Positions 28,751 through 36,660 of a DNA stretch of 64,000 nucleotides are shown one piece after another. Position numbers and translations under genes: made by a program. Under the pieces are notes generated by a model. It saw nothing but the letters and a program-made list of their open reading frames with translations. It made no database searches and had not been told where the DNA came from. Origin of the DNA: JACCSI01 sp035575715 (GTDB lineage Bacteria; Acidobacteriota; Vicinamibacteria; Vicinamibacterales; UBA2999); assembly GCA_035575715.1 (NCBI GenBank), contig DATLXN010000020.1:62001-126000 (forward strand). The letters run 5' to 3'. Numbering within the stretch: position 1 is the first letter of the stretch; each line of letters begins with the position of its first letter.

Positions 28751-30031
28751 TCAGAAAACCGGTTCGACCACGCGCTTGCCGGCATGGTCACGTAGTCGGC
28801 CGGCGGCCATGAATGGATCGTGTTCGAAGAACAGTAAGTAGTCACGCTCGATCGCTTCGCGCGTGAACGTGCGCTTGAAGGCGAGCGTCTCCATCGGGTA
28901 GAGGTCGTAGCCCATGATCCACGCATCGGGGGCGTGGGCAGAGGTCGGTATCATGTCGGCGGCAAACACCGCGGTCTCCCCCTGTGATTCAATCATCACC
29001 ACCTGATGATGCTGGGTATGGCCGCCGGAGCGCCGGATGGTCACCCCCGGCATCACCTCAGCCCCATCGTCGACGAGATCGAGGACACCCGCGCTCTGCA
29101 GGGGGACGAAGTTCTCTTGCAGATAGCTGGCGCGATTGCGTGCATGTGGGTGCGTCGCGTCGTGCCACTCGCCGCGATGCACGACGTAGCGCGCATTGGG
29201 AAAGCGCGGCACCACCGTGCCGCCGGCCGACGTCGCGGTGAAGCCGCCGGCATGATCGAAGTGGAGATGGCTGGCGAGCACGATGTCGATATCGGCCGCA
29301 GTCAATCCGGCGTCGGCCAATGCGTGGTCGAGGTGATAGCGCCGATCAAGGGCGTAAATCTCCGCGCTCTTCGCGTCCATCTTGTCGCCGCAGCCCGCGT
29401 CGATGATCAGTGTCTGTTCGCCGCGCACGACCAGCGGTCGCATCGCCAGCGTGATGCGGTTGCGGTCATCGGGAGCAATGCGCTGCTCCCACAACGGGCG
29501 CGGGACGACGCCGAACATCGCGCCGCCGTCGAGCCGCAACAAGCCGTCGGTGAGAGTGATCAGCTCGAGACCGCCCAGTTGATGCCGCGCCGGCAGCCAC
29601 GACCGTGACCGGCTCTCGACCTCGGGTTGCGGCAACGACTGTTTCAACTCGACGAGGACGCCGTGTGTGCCCGCGGGATGGACGAAGGCAATCATCGAGT
29701 GTTCGGCGCCGGGCCGTGCCACTTCGTCGATCAGCCGGACCCCTTGCTGTTTGAGGCGGTGCAGCGTGGCGTCGAGATCATCGACCCGTAACGTGATGTG
29801 GTGAATGCCGGGGCCCCGCTTCTCGATATACCTGGCAATCGGCGAATCGGGAGCGGTGGCCTCCAGTAATTCGAGCTTCGGCTCACCAACCGGAATGAAG
29901 TGCGCGCGGACGCGCTGTGATTCGACTTCCTCCGGCGCTTCGATCTCAAGGCCCAACGCATCCCGATAAAACGCCAGCGCCGCATCGAGATCTTTGACCG
30001 CGATGCCGATGTGATCGAGGCGGGCCTTCAT
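28751..30031 (-). CDS. Methylmalonyl-CoA epimerase fused to a metallo-beta-lactamase-fold hydrolase
   Basis: 426 residues. Residues 1-130 are a glyoxalase-fold epimerase: H7 in LDHIGIAV, H78 in GIHHITLRV and E128 in GVLVELKQ are the metal ligands, and E54 lies in PKLELLEA. A linker (131-148) leads to an MBL domain with SHLHFDHAGG (H255, H257, D259, H260), H338 in SGGHTQHH and D359 in FAADM. The epimerase converts (2R)- and (2S)-methylmalonyl-CoA, in keeping with meaB upstream. There is no start codon near the domain boundary, so a true fusion is encoded. The function of the MBL part (perhaps a thioesterase or lactonase) is unknown. Confidence 0.88.
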   Translation of the reverse strand: MKARLDHIGIAVKDLDAALAFYRDALGLEIEAPEEVESQRVRAHFIPVGEPKLELLEATAPDSPIARYIEKRGPGIHHITLRVDDLDATLHRLKQQGVRLIDEVARPGAEHSMIAFVHPAGTHGVLVELKQSLPQPEVESRSRSWLPARHQLGGLELITLTDGLLRLDGGAMFGVVPRPLWEQRIAPDDRNRITLAMRPLVVRGEQTLIIDAGCGDKMDAKSAEIYALDRRYHLDHALADAGLTAADIDIVLASHLHFDHAGGFTATSAGGTVVPRFPNARYVVHRGEWHDATHPHARNRASYLQENFVPLQSAGVLDLVDDGAEVMPGVTIRRSGGHTQHHQVVMIESQGETAVFAADMIPTSAHAPDAWIMGYDLYPMETLAFKRTFTREAIERDYLLFFEHDPFMAAGRLRDHAGKRVVEPVF

Positions 30032-30972
30032 TTCAGCGCCCGCTTCAGAATGTCGCCGGCGGCGGTGTAGGGATCGACCTCACGCGCAGCAATGCGATCG
30101 AGGACACCCTGTAGTTCGCCCGGCGTGAACACCTGGCGGTCCAGATGCTCGAGAAACTTGTGCGTCAGCAGTTCGCGCATGCGGAATTCGTTGCGGCTCT
30201 TGAGCCGGCCGGCCCGATTCGCCTCGGAGTGGCTGCGGAATGCCTTGATCGTCTCCCACAGTTCCGGGATCCCCCGTCCAGTCGTCGCTTCGGTCTTGAG
30301 GATCGGCGGACGCCACTCACCTTCCCCATACATCTGCAGCGCCAGGTTGGATTCGATTGATGTCACTGTGCGATCGGCGCCGTCACGATCGGCCTTATTG
30401 ACCACGAAGATATCCGCAATCTCCATGATACCGGCCTTGAGCGCCTGCACTTCGTCGCCCGTGCCGGGGACCAGGATGACGATCGAAATGTCGGCACTGC
30501 GGACGATGTCGACTTCGTCCTGGCCAACGCCCACGGTTTCGATAATCACCAGCGTCTTGCCCGCGGCGTCCAGGACCAGCGCCACGTCGGTCGTCGCCCG
30601 CGCCAGGCCCCCGAGCTGACCGCGCGTCGCCATGCTGCGGATGAACACGCCCTCATCCGCGGCATGCGCCTGCATCCGCACGCGGTCGCCAAGAATTGCG
30701 CCGCCCGTAAACGGACTGGTCGGATCGACCGCGATCACGCCGAGCGTCTCGCCGTGCCGACGGGTCTCCGCCGTCAAGCGATCGACCAAGGTGCTCTTGC
30801 CTGCCCCGGGCGGACCGGTGACCCCGACCAGATACGACCGGCCGGTATGCGGAAAGATCGCGCGGATTAAATCGGCGGCAATCTCCGCTTCGTCCTCAAT
30901 CAATGAAATGGCCCGCGCGATCGCACGGATGTCGCCCGTGAGGACGCGCTCGGCCAGGGCGGCGGCTGTCAC
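30028..30972 (-). CDS. meaB: Methylmalonyl-CoA mutase-associated GTPase MeaB
   Basis: 314 residues. G1 GPPGAGKST (53-61), a DPTSPFTGGAILGDR switch region, ETVGVGQDEVDIVRSAD and NKADRDGAD (G4). MeaB/ArgK GTPases load and protect the cobalamin of methylmalonyl-CoA mutase. The gene is coupled on both sides (ATGA) to an acyl-CoA dehydrogenase and the epimerase fusion, a propionyl/methylmalonyl-CoA cluster. The mutase subunits are not in the window. Confidence 0.93.
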   Translation of the reverse strand: MTAAALAERVLTGDIRAIARAISLIEDEAEIAADLIRAIFPHTGRSYLVGVTGPPGAGKSTLVDRLTAETRRHGETLGVIAVDPTSPFTGGAILGDRVRMQAHAADEGVFIRSMATRGQLGGLARATTDVALVLDAAGKTLVIIETVGVGQDEVDIVRSADISIVILVPGTGDEVQALKAGIMEIADIFVVNKADRDGADRTVTSIESNLALQMYGEGEWRPPILKTEATTGRGIPELWETIKAFRSHSEANRAGRLKSRNEFRMRELLTHKFLEHLDRQVFTPGELQGVLDRIAAREVDPYTAAGDILKRALK

Positions 30973-32120
30973 GGGCGGGATTGGGCGAGGAGTTGGCGGG
31001 CGATGACCAGACGCTGCACTTCGCTGGTCCCCTCCCCGATCGTGGTCAGCTTGACGTCACGGAAGAACTTCTCGGCGGGGTAATCTTTCACAAAGCCGTA
31101 GCCGCCGTGAATCTGTACGCAGTCCTCGGACGCGCGCATCGCGATTTCGCTGCTATACAACTTGGCCATCGCCGATTCGAGCGTCATCCGCTGGCCCTGA
31201 TCTTTCATCCATGCCGCGCGATAGGTCAGCAGCCGGGCCGCTTCGACGCGTGCGGCGTTATCAACCAGCTTCCAGCGAATCGATTGGAACGTGCCGATGG
31301 CGCGGCCAAATTGTTTGCGCTCGAACGCATAGCCGCGCGCCGCTTCGTAGGCACCTTGCGCCAAGCCGACCGCCAAGGCGGCAATGCCGATGCGACCGGC
31401 ATCCAGTACTTGCAGCGTTTGAATAAACCCTTGCCCCTCGTCGCCGATCAATTGCAAGGCGGGGATACGGCAATTCTGAAAGATGACTTCGGTGGTTTCG
31501 CTGGCCCGCATGCCCAGCTTGTCTTCTTTCTTGCCGGCAGACAATCCGGGCGTGCCGCGTTCGACGATGAACGCCGAGATGCCCTTGTTGCCTTTGCTTT
31601 TTTCGGTCACCGCCATCACCACGATGGTGTGGCCGGAGGTGCCATGGGTGATGAACATCTTGCTGCCATTCAACACCCACCCGTCGCCGTCGCGGATCGC
31701 GGTGGTGCGCATCGCCGCCGCATCGCTGCCGGAGTTAGGCTCGGTCAGCCCCCACGCCGCAAGCTTCTCGCCGCGCGCCAGCGGCGTCAAAAACCTCTGC
31801 TTCTGTTCCTCGGTGCCGAACATCGAGATATGTGCGGCGCCGAGACCGTTGTGCGCTGCCACCGACAGCGACACACTCGGGTCGACGCGGGCTAACTCTT
31901 CGATGCACACGCAATAGTCCACGGCCGACATGCCGGCGCCGCCGTAGGCCGGGTCGAACTGGATGCCCATCAATCCCAGGTCGGCGAGTTTGGGCATCAG
32001 TTCCGCGGGAAAGTGCTGCGCCTCGTCCCACTCTCGAATGTGCGGCTTGATTTCGGTTTCGGCGAATTCGCGAACGCTGCGACGAAGCAGCGCCTGGTCT
32101 TCGGTCAGGCGAAAATCCAT
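30969..32120 (-). CDS. Acyl-CoA dehydrogenase
   Basis: 383 residues, the usual length. N-terminal helical domain; WGLTEPNSGSDAA and MFITHGTSGH in the FAD/CoA region; C-terminal IHGGYGFVKDYPAEKFFRD and TTIGEGTSEVQRLVIARQL, where the Glu of GEGTSE is at the catalytic-base position of short-chain and butyryl-type enzymes. It removes two hydrogens from an acyl-CoA, passing electrons to ETF. Upstream of meaB and the epimerase, so branched-chain or short-chain acyl-CoA catabolism is likely. Confidence 0.92.
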   Translation of the reverse strand: MDFRLTEDQALLRRSVREFAETEIKPHIREWDEAQHFPAELMPKLADLGLMGIQFDPAYGGAGMSAVDYCVCIEELARVDPSVSLSVAAHNGLGAAHISMFGTEEQKQRFLTPLARGEKLAAWGLTEPNSGSDAAAMRTTAIRDGDGWVLNGSKMFITHGTSGHTIVVMAVTEKSKGNKGISAFIVERGTPGLSAGKKEDKLGMRASETTEVIFQNCRIPALQLIGDEGQGFIQTLQVLDAGRIGIAALAVGLAQGAYEAARGYAFERKQFGRAIGTFQSIRWKLVDNAARVEAARLLTYRAAWMKDQGQRMTLESAMAKLYSSEIAMRASEDCVQIHGGYGFVKDYPAEKFFRDVKLTTIGEGTSEVQRLVIARQLLAQSRP

Positions 32121-32145
32121 TCTTCTGAAAGACTATCACCTCACG

Positions 32146-32775
32146 TTAATAGTGCACGACGACGCGAAAGTTCCCGGTGTTGTCGTCCAGCACATCGTCA
32201 TTCACACCGAGGAACAGACGACCCCCGGAGCGAATGCGAATCGCGCCCTGCTCTTCGCCGATGAAGAACGCATCGCCGGCGCTGTCGCCGACCCGGCCGA
32301 TGAGCGCCGCGGCGGGTCGATTGGGGATCGGCCGGTTCGGGTTTTGCGGTGAATTGTTCTCGCCGGCCGGTCCATCGCGGCGGTCGCGGCCCCAGCGAAC
32401 CTGGCCGGTCGACTCGAAATACACCGTCTGCCCGGCGCGGACATCGATGCCGGTGTCGGTCCACCCGACGTTGGCGTTGACCGTCACCTGGCGCTCCCGC
32501 ATCCCCGACGGACGACCGCCGGAACCGCCCGATCCACCACCGGCGAAGGAGCGATCGTCGGTCGCCTCGGAATCGAATTCAATCCGCGCTACTTCCTCGC
32601 GATCCAGTCGGAGCGTGCGACCGCGGCCGCGACTTTCTTCGAACTCGATGACGCCATTTCGGATCGACAGCAACTCACCCTGGACCCGCGTGCCATCGCG
32701 CAAGATCAGGACATCGGCCCACAGGCCGACCGGCAGGCTGACACACAGTGCAACAAGAAGAAGGAGTCGTGACAT
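32146..32775 (-). CDS. Secreted protein with LecA (PA-IL)-like domain
   Basis: 209 residues. A signal peptide (LLLLVALCVSLPVGLWA) and a short beta segment (LILRDGTRVQGELLSIRNG...REEVARIEF) lead through a Gly/Ser linker to a C-terminal domain with GIDVRAGQTVYFESTGQVRW, ALIGRVG, FFIGEEQ and GRLFLGVNDDVLDDNTGNF. This pattern resembles the LecA/PA-IL galactose-lectin-like fold, where NDD and DN residues bind calcium and sugar. Whether it binds sugar is unknown. It is divergent from the plus-strand gene at 32830 with a 54-base gap. Confidence 0.7.
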   Translation of the reverse strand: MSRLLLLVALCVSLPVGLWADVLILRDGTRVQGELLSIRNGVIEFEESRGRGRTLRLDREEVARIEFDSEATDDRSFAGGGSGGSGGRPSGMRERQVTVNANVGWTDTGIDVRAGQTVYFESTGQVRWGRDRRDGPAGENNSPQNPNRPIPNRPAAALIGRVGDSAGDAFFIGEEQGAIRIRSGGRLFLGVNDDVLDDNTGNFRVVVHY

Positions 32776-32829
32776 GGCTCTACCTTATCGCGAACCCGGT
32801 GTGCAGCCAACCCGCGTTACCATGCGTTC

Positions 32830-33312
32830 ATGAGACGCCCCCTTGCGATCGCCGCGTTCACCCTGGCAGTGCTTGCGTTGCCGCGTCCGGCAGCCGCCGA
32901 CATCACGGCCTTTGTCGGGATCACGCCGACTCCCGAAAATCGCCTGCTTCGCGGTGCGGCCTTCGGCCTGGGCCTGCTCGTGGTGGCCTTTGAGTTGGAA
33001 TATGCCAACACCATCGAGGACTCTCTGGAAGGGTTGCCGGGCCTTCAAACCGGGTCGGGCAACCTCCTGGTGCAGACGCCGGTCAAAGTGTCGGGCATGC
33101 AGTTTTACGGAACGGTTGGCGGGAGCGTCTACCGCGAGCGCCTATTGACGCGGCAAGAGACGCACTACGGCACCAACCTGGGCGGCGGCGCCAAGATCGG
33201 GCTGGCCGGCCCGCTGAAGCTACGGCTCGATTACCGCATCTTCCGGCTGCAGGGCGAGCCACTGCACAAGACGTATCAGCGGTTCTACGCGGGCGCGAAC
33301 ATTTCGTTCTGA
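32830..33312 (+). CDS. Small outer-membrane beta-barrel protein, hypothetical
   Basis: 160 residues. A signal peptide (PLAIAAFTLAVLALPRPAAA), short amphipathic strands with Y/F and G, and a C-terminal Phe (RFYAGANISF). It looks like an 8-stranded OmpA/OmpW-like barrel and has no further identity. An isolated plus-strand gene between minus-strand genes, so it needs its own promoter within 54 bases. Confidence 0.65.
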   Translation: MRRPLAIAAFTLAVLALPRPAAADITAFVGITPTPENRLLRGAAFGLGLLVVAFELEYANTIEDSLEGLPGLQTGSGNLLVQTPVKVSGMQFYGTVGGSVYRERLLTRQETHYGTNLGGGAKIGLAGPLKLRLDYRIFRLQGEPLHKTYQRFYAGANISF

Positions 33313-33337
33313 TCGCTGACCTGCCGCATCCGGCACG

Positions 33338-33937
33338 TTATCGAGGTTGCGGTTTGGGTGGCGCGCCGTTACTCGGCGCAGACGGTGAGGCGTTGGTCGG
33401 CTTCGGCACCGGCGCAATCGACATGTTTGCGAACTCCACTAGTCCCAGCTTGGCCGGCGGCGCGGCGAACGAGTCGCGGTACTTGGCGAGCAATTCGGCC
33501 GGTGCACCGGCCATCAGTTTATCCAACCATAACGACGGCCGATAATCGGCGGTCGGCAGCGGCGGCTGCAGCAGATACACGTACAGTGCCGCCGTCTTGA
33601 CGTCGCCGTCTGCCGCCTTGTAAACCCGCCACGACTTGGCAATGGCGCGCGTCTCTTCATCCTCGGCTTTTGAAAAGACTTCCTGGAGCGCCACGATCAC
33701 GGCTTCAAAGTCAGCCACCGCGGCCGGCTTGACCGCAACCAGTAACACGCCGAGTTCAGAAGTAAAGGTGACCGCGGCCGGATCGGGGGCGGTCGGTGGG
33801 AGTGGGCCCTCCGGCGATTCATTGCCAATTGCGCGCGGCGCGCCCGGCGCTGCATTGGACGGCACCTGCGCGGAGGACGACGGCAGCTGACGGCTGGCTC
33901 CCAGCACGACGAGAAGAACGATGAGGAGGCGGGTCAC
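33338..33937 (-). CDS. Secreted hypothetical protein, paralogue of the next gene
   Basis: 199 residues. A signal peptide, a Pro/Ala linker, then a compact domain: ELGVLLVAVKPAAVADFEAV, SWRVYKAADG, ALYVYLLQPP, LLAKYRDSF. The same order of motifs is found in the gene at 34015-34494 (IITLLIKPDKVADFELV, GWKVFKSSQ, AVYIMRIDP, LFAKYKEAF), so the pair is a tandem duplication. Then comes a Pro/Ser-rich tail. No known domain recognised; probably periplasmic. Confidence 0.65.
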   Translation of the reverse strand: MTRLLIVLLVVLGASRQLPSSSAQVPSNAAPGAPRAIGNESPEGPLPPTAPDPAAVTFTSELGVLLVAVKPAAVADFEAVIVALQEVFSKAEDEETRAIAKSWRVYKAADGDVKTAALYVYLLQPPLPTADYRPSLWLDKLMAGAPAELLAKYRDSFAAPPAKLGLVEFANMSIAPVPKPTNASPSAPSNGAPPKPQPR

Positions 33938-33964
33938 TGGACTAACGGATCACGGCGGGGGAAT

Positions 33965-34004
33965 GTGATCTCGAGGACACGCGTCCTCGAGATCACGGAT
34001 TTTT
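33965..34004 (+). terminator. Long perfect palindrome followed by GGATTTTT
   Basis: GTGATCTCGAGGAC (33965-33978) and GTCCTCGAGATCAC (33983-33996) form a perfect 14-bp stem with a 4-base loop, and GGATTTTT follows on the plus strand. The T-run is on the plus strand although the flanking genes are on the minus strand. It could terminate plus-strand read-through from 32830 or be a dispersed palindrome; on the minus strand it is a hairpin with no T-tract. Confidence 0.5.
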
Positions 34005-34014
34005 CGACAGCGTG

Positions 34015-34494
34015 TTACTGCTGCTGCATCGTCATGAACGGGGTCAATTCGGTGATCGCGCGACCGGCGAACGCCTCCTTGTACTTGGCGAAGAGTTCCT
34101 GGACTTCAACCGGGAACACCTCGGCGATCAAGCGGCTGATGTCGTACTCCTGCCCCTTGATGACCGGGTCGATGCGCATGATGTAGACCGCGCTACCCTG
34201 CGCCATCTGTGACGACTTGAAGACCTTCCAACCCGCGGCCTGTTGCTTGCGTTCCGGCTTGTCGCTCTTGTTGAGCGCTTCTTTCAGCTTGGAGAGCACG
34301 AGTTCGAAGTCGGCCACCTTATCCGGCTTGATCAACAGCGTGATGATTGCCGCGTCGCTATTGATGGTGAGCACCGGCTTGGCTGGTTCGGCCGGGGCCG
34401 CTGCCGGCTCCTGAGCGGCGGCCGTTGATGCACCGATGAGTGTCACAGCGACGAGCGCCACACCCGACACGAAAACCTGAAAACCTGCGAGCAT
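34015..34494 (-). CDS. Secreted hypothetical protein, paralogue of the preceding gene
   Basis: 159 residues from the ATG at 34494, which has a strong AGGAGG upstream; the open frame is 61 codons longer but overlaps hemW. Signal peptide (VFVSGVALVAVTLIGASTAAAQ), Pro/Ala linker, then the domain shared with 33338-33937. The family is unknown to me; the domain (about 110 residues, alpha/beta) recalls small ferredoxin-like folds but this is speculative. A 77-base gap with a palindrome separates it from its paralogue. Confidence 0.65.
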   Translation of the reverse strand: MLAGFQVFVSGVALVAVTLIGASTAAAQEPAAAPAEPAKPVLTINSDAAIITLLIKPDKVADFELVLSKLKEALNKSDKPERKQQAAGWKVFKSSQMAQGSAVYIMRIDPVIKGQEYDISRLIAEVFPVEVQELFAKYKEAFAGRAITELTPFMTMQQQ

Positions 34495-34523
34495 CTGAGG
34501 AGCCTCCTGGGAACGAAAGGTCG

Positions 34524-35690
34524 TTACTTTACCGTACGAATCGGCCCGATGAAAACCTGCATGACCTCGTTGGCCATCAGCATCCCGGACCGGGTGAGCG
34601 CAAGCCGGTGTCCCGGCTCGTGAATTAAGAGGCCGGCATCGACGAAGCGGGTCAACTCGTTTCCGTAGCGAGCCCACACATCGATCCCGTAACGTGCGCC
34701 GACAACTGCCAGATCAAGGCCGGCGACCAGCCGAAGGCCGGTAAACAGCGCTTCTTCTGTCCGCTCTTCCCTGTCCATCACGCGACGCTCGGCAATCACT
34801 GACCGTCCCTCGGTCACGCGCTGGATATAGTCCATGGTAGCAGGAACGTTGCGCCAGCGGACTCCATTGCGAGTGGCATGAGCGCCGCACCCGAACGCCA
34901 GCCACTCACCGTCCCTCCAATATTTGACGTTATGACGGGCTTCCCGGCCGGGTCGGGCGACATTCGAGATCTCGTAGTGACGGTAACCTGAGGCCTCGAG
35001 CCGATCGAGAGCGGCTTCATACATCTCGGCCGCGTCGTCATCCGGCGCCAAGGACCAGCCGGCGCGCGCCATGTCTTCTTTGAGCGGCGCGTTTGGATAC
35101 AACTCGAGCAGGTACAACGACGCGTGCTCGGGGGCAATCTCGATCAGCGCATCCACTGACTCGAGCCACTGGTCGAGGCGCTGCTCTGGAAGCCACATCA
35201 TCAGATCAATGCTGATGTTGTCGAACCCTGCCGCACGGGCTGTGCGCACCGCCGCACGCGCAGTCGCCGCCGAATGGAGCCGGCCGAGTCGCTTCAACTC
35301 CTCGTCGCGAAACGACTGGACGCCGTAACTAAGCCGCGTCACACCCGCCGCGCGGTAGCCGCTGAGCAACGCCGGTGTGATCGTCTCGGGATTGGCTTCG
35401 AGGGTGATCTCACTGTCCTCCGCGAGCGCGAACGACTGGCGCGCAGCGGTGATGATCCGGGCCACCTCTTCACTGGCCAGCAGCGAGGGCGTACCGCCGC
35501 CGAAATATAACGTGTCCGCAGGGGTCAGCGGCTCGGCGGACGCCGTGAGTTCGCGGACGATAGCGTCAACGTAACGGGCTTTGGCCGGCTCGTCGAGCAA
35601 GCCGCGGTTGAAATTGCAGTAATTACAGATGGCCGCGCAGAACGGAATGTGGACGTACAGTCCGAGCGGGTCAGGAACCGGCCTTGCCAC
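34524..35690 (-). CDS. hemW: Radical SAM heme chaperone HemW
   Basis: 388 residues. The N-terminal GLYVHIPFCAAICNYCNF gives CxxxCxxC (C18, C22, C25). Also FGGGTPSLL, LEANPETI, GVQSFRDEELKRLGR and YHYE-like segments (SGYRHYEISNVAR, RHNVKYWRDGEWLAFGCGAHA) typical of the HemN/HemW family and its C-terminal HemN_C region. HemW binds heme and delivers it to respiratory enzymes; it differs from coproporphyrinogen oxidase HemN in lacking the N-terminal arm. It overlaps the helicase loader by 20 bases. Confidence 0.9.
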   Translation of the reverse strand: MARPVPDPLGLYVHIPFCAAICNYCNFNRGLLDEPAKARYVDAIVRELTASAEPLTPADTLYFGGGTPSLLASEEVARIITAARQSFALAEDSEITLEANPETITPALLSGYRAAGVTRLSYGVQSFRDEELKRLGRLHSAATARAAVRTARAAGFDNISIDLMMWLPEQRLDQWLESVDALIEIAPEHASLYLLELYPNAPLKEDMARAGWSLAPDDDAAEMYEAALDRLEASGYRHYEISNVARPGREARHNVKYWRDGEWLAFGCGAHATRNGVRWRNVPATMDYIQRVTEGRSVIAERRVMDREERTEEALFTGLRLVAGLDLAVVGARYGIDVWARYGNELTRFVDAGLLIHEPGHRLALTRSGMLMANEVMQVFIGPIRTVK

Positions 35691-36528
35691 CTGTCCACTT
35701 TAGCTCGCCGTCGCCGCGAGCAGGCCTGAGCTGTGCGCGGGCCTGGGTGCGGGCGCGTGGCGGCAGCTTGGCAGCTTTATCGACGTTCTCGGGGGACGCC
35801 GGCGAGGTCGACTTCCACTTCGCGATGTCATCAGGCGAGGCGTGCGGCCCTACTTCACGAATATCCGCGCCTTGGATCTCGACCCAATCGCACATTTCGA
35901 TCAGGCGTGAGCGCGTGCGCGCGCCGAGCTGAAAGATGAACGAGCGCGGGTCGGTGTTATCCGGGAGGTCGACCAGATTGCTGGTGAAGATGGTCGGCCG
36001 TCGCGCGTTGTAGCGCGTGTTGACGACCAGGCCAAGCGTTTCCTGCACCCATTCCGACGTCCGCTCGGCGCCGAGGTCGTCAAGGACCAGCAGGTCCGCC
36101 TCGAGCAGCGGCTTGAGAATTTCCATCTCGGTCTCTTCGACCGACCGGTTATAGGTATCACGCACGAGGCGGAGCAACTCGCGCGTCTCGAAGAAGTAGC
36201 CACGCGCACCTTTGGTCCGGACGCAGGCTTTGAGGATGCCAATCGCGAGGTGGGTTTTGCCGACCCCATGCGGCCCAAACAGCACCAGGCCGCGTTCAAC
36301 CACCGGGAACGCCTCGACAAAGGCGTTGGCCTTTTGCCAGGCGTGGCGCTGGGTATTCATGTCGTGTTCGAAGTTGCTGAGGTCGGCGCGGGTAAAACGC
36401 GGCGGGATGCGCGCGTCACTCAGCAGCCGCGCCACCACGTCGCCGCGCCAGCAGTCGCAGCGCACGACGCGCTCGACGCCGTCGACGTCAATCGATTTCC
36501 AGTGGGTGTCGTTACAGAGCGGGCACAT
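35671..36528 (-). CDS. DnaC/DnaI-like ATP-binding helicase loader
   Basis: 285 residues. An N-terminal zinc-finger-like region with C2, C5, C24 and C26, then an AAA+ domain: Walker A GPHGVGKT (85-92), Walker B LLVLDDLGAE, sensor 1 TIFTSN and the arginine finger region GARTRSRLIEMCD. It is of the DnaC/IstB type and would load the replicative helicase. The C-terminal 40 residues (PRARTQARAQLRPARG) are basic and low-complexity. It lies downstream of the sigma factor gene, separated by a 132-base repeat-filled gap. Confidence 0.85.
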   Translation of the reverse strand: MCPLCNDTHWKSIDVDGVERVVRCDCWRGDVVARLLSDARIPPRFTRADLSNFEHDMNTQRHAWQKANAFVEAFPVVERGLVLFGPHGVGKTHLAIGILKACVRTKGARGYFFETRELLRLVRDTYNRSVEETEMEILKPLLEADLLVLDDLGAERTSEWVQETLGLVVNTRYNARRPTIFTSNLVDLPDNTDPRSFIFQLGARTRSRLIEMCDWVEIQGADIREVGPHASPDDIAKWKSTSPASPENVDKAAKLPPRARTQARAQLRPARGDGELKWTGGKAGS

Positions 36529-36530
36529 TT

Positions 36531-36626
36531 CGGTCGTCAGTCGTCCAGTCGTCCAGTCGTCGGTCGTCGGTCGTCGGTCGTCGGTCGTCGGTGGTCGGTC
36601 GTCAGTGGTCAGTGGTCGGTCGTCAT
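36531..36626. repeat. CGGTCGT heptamer array between the sigma factor and helicase-loader genes
   Basis: Thirteen head-to-tail units, eleven of 7 bases and two of 8: cggtcgt, cagtcgt, ccagtcgt (twice), cggtcgt (four), cggtggt, cggtcgt, cagtggt (twice), cggtcgt. The largest repeat in the window. It begins 3 bases from the helicase loader start codon. Confidence 0.85.
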
Positions 36627-36660
36627 CAGCGCGTCAGAATTCTTCCCCACCCGAAGGGTC

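Noticed and set aside
30981..31895. 304-codon open frame opposite the acyl-CoA dehydrogenase
   Set aside because: Shadow of the dehydrogenase reading frame, His/Gly/Arg-biased, no domain.
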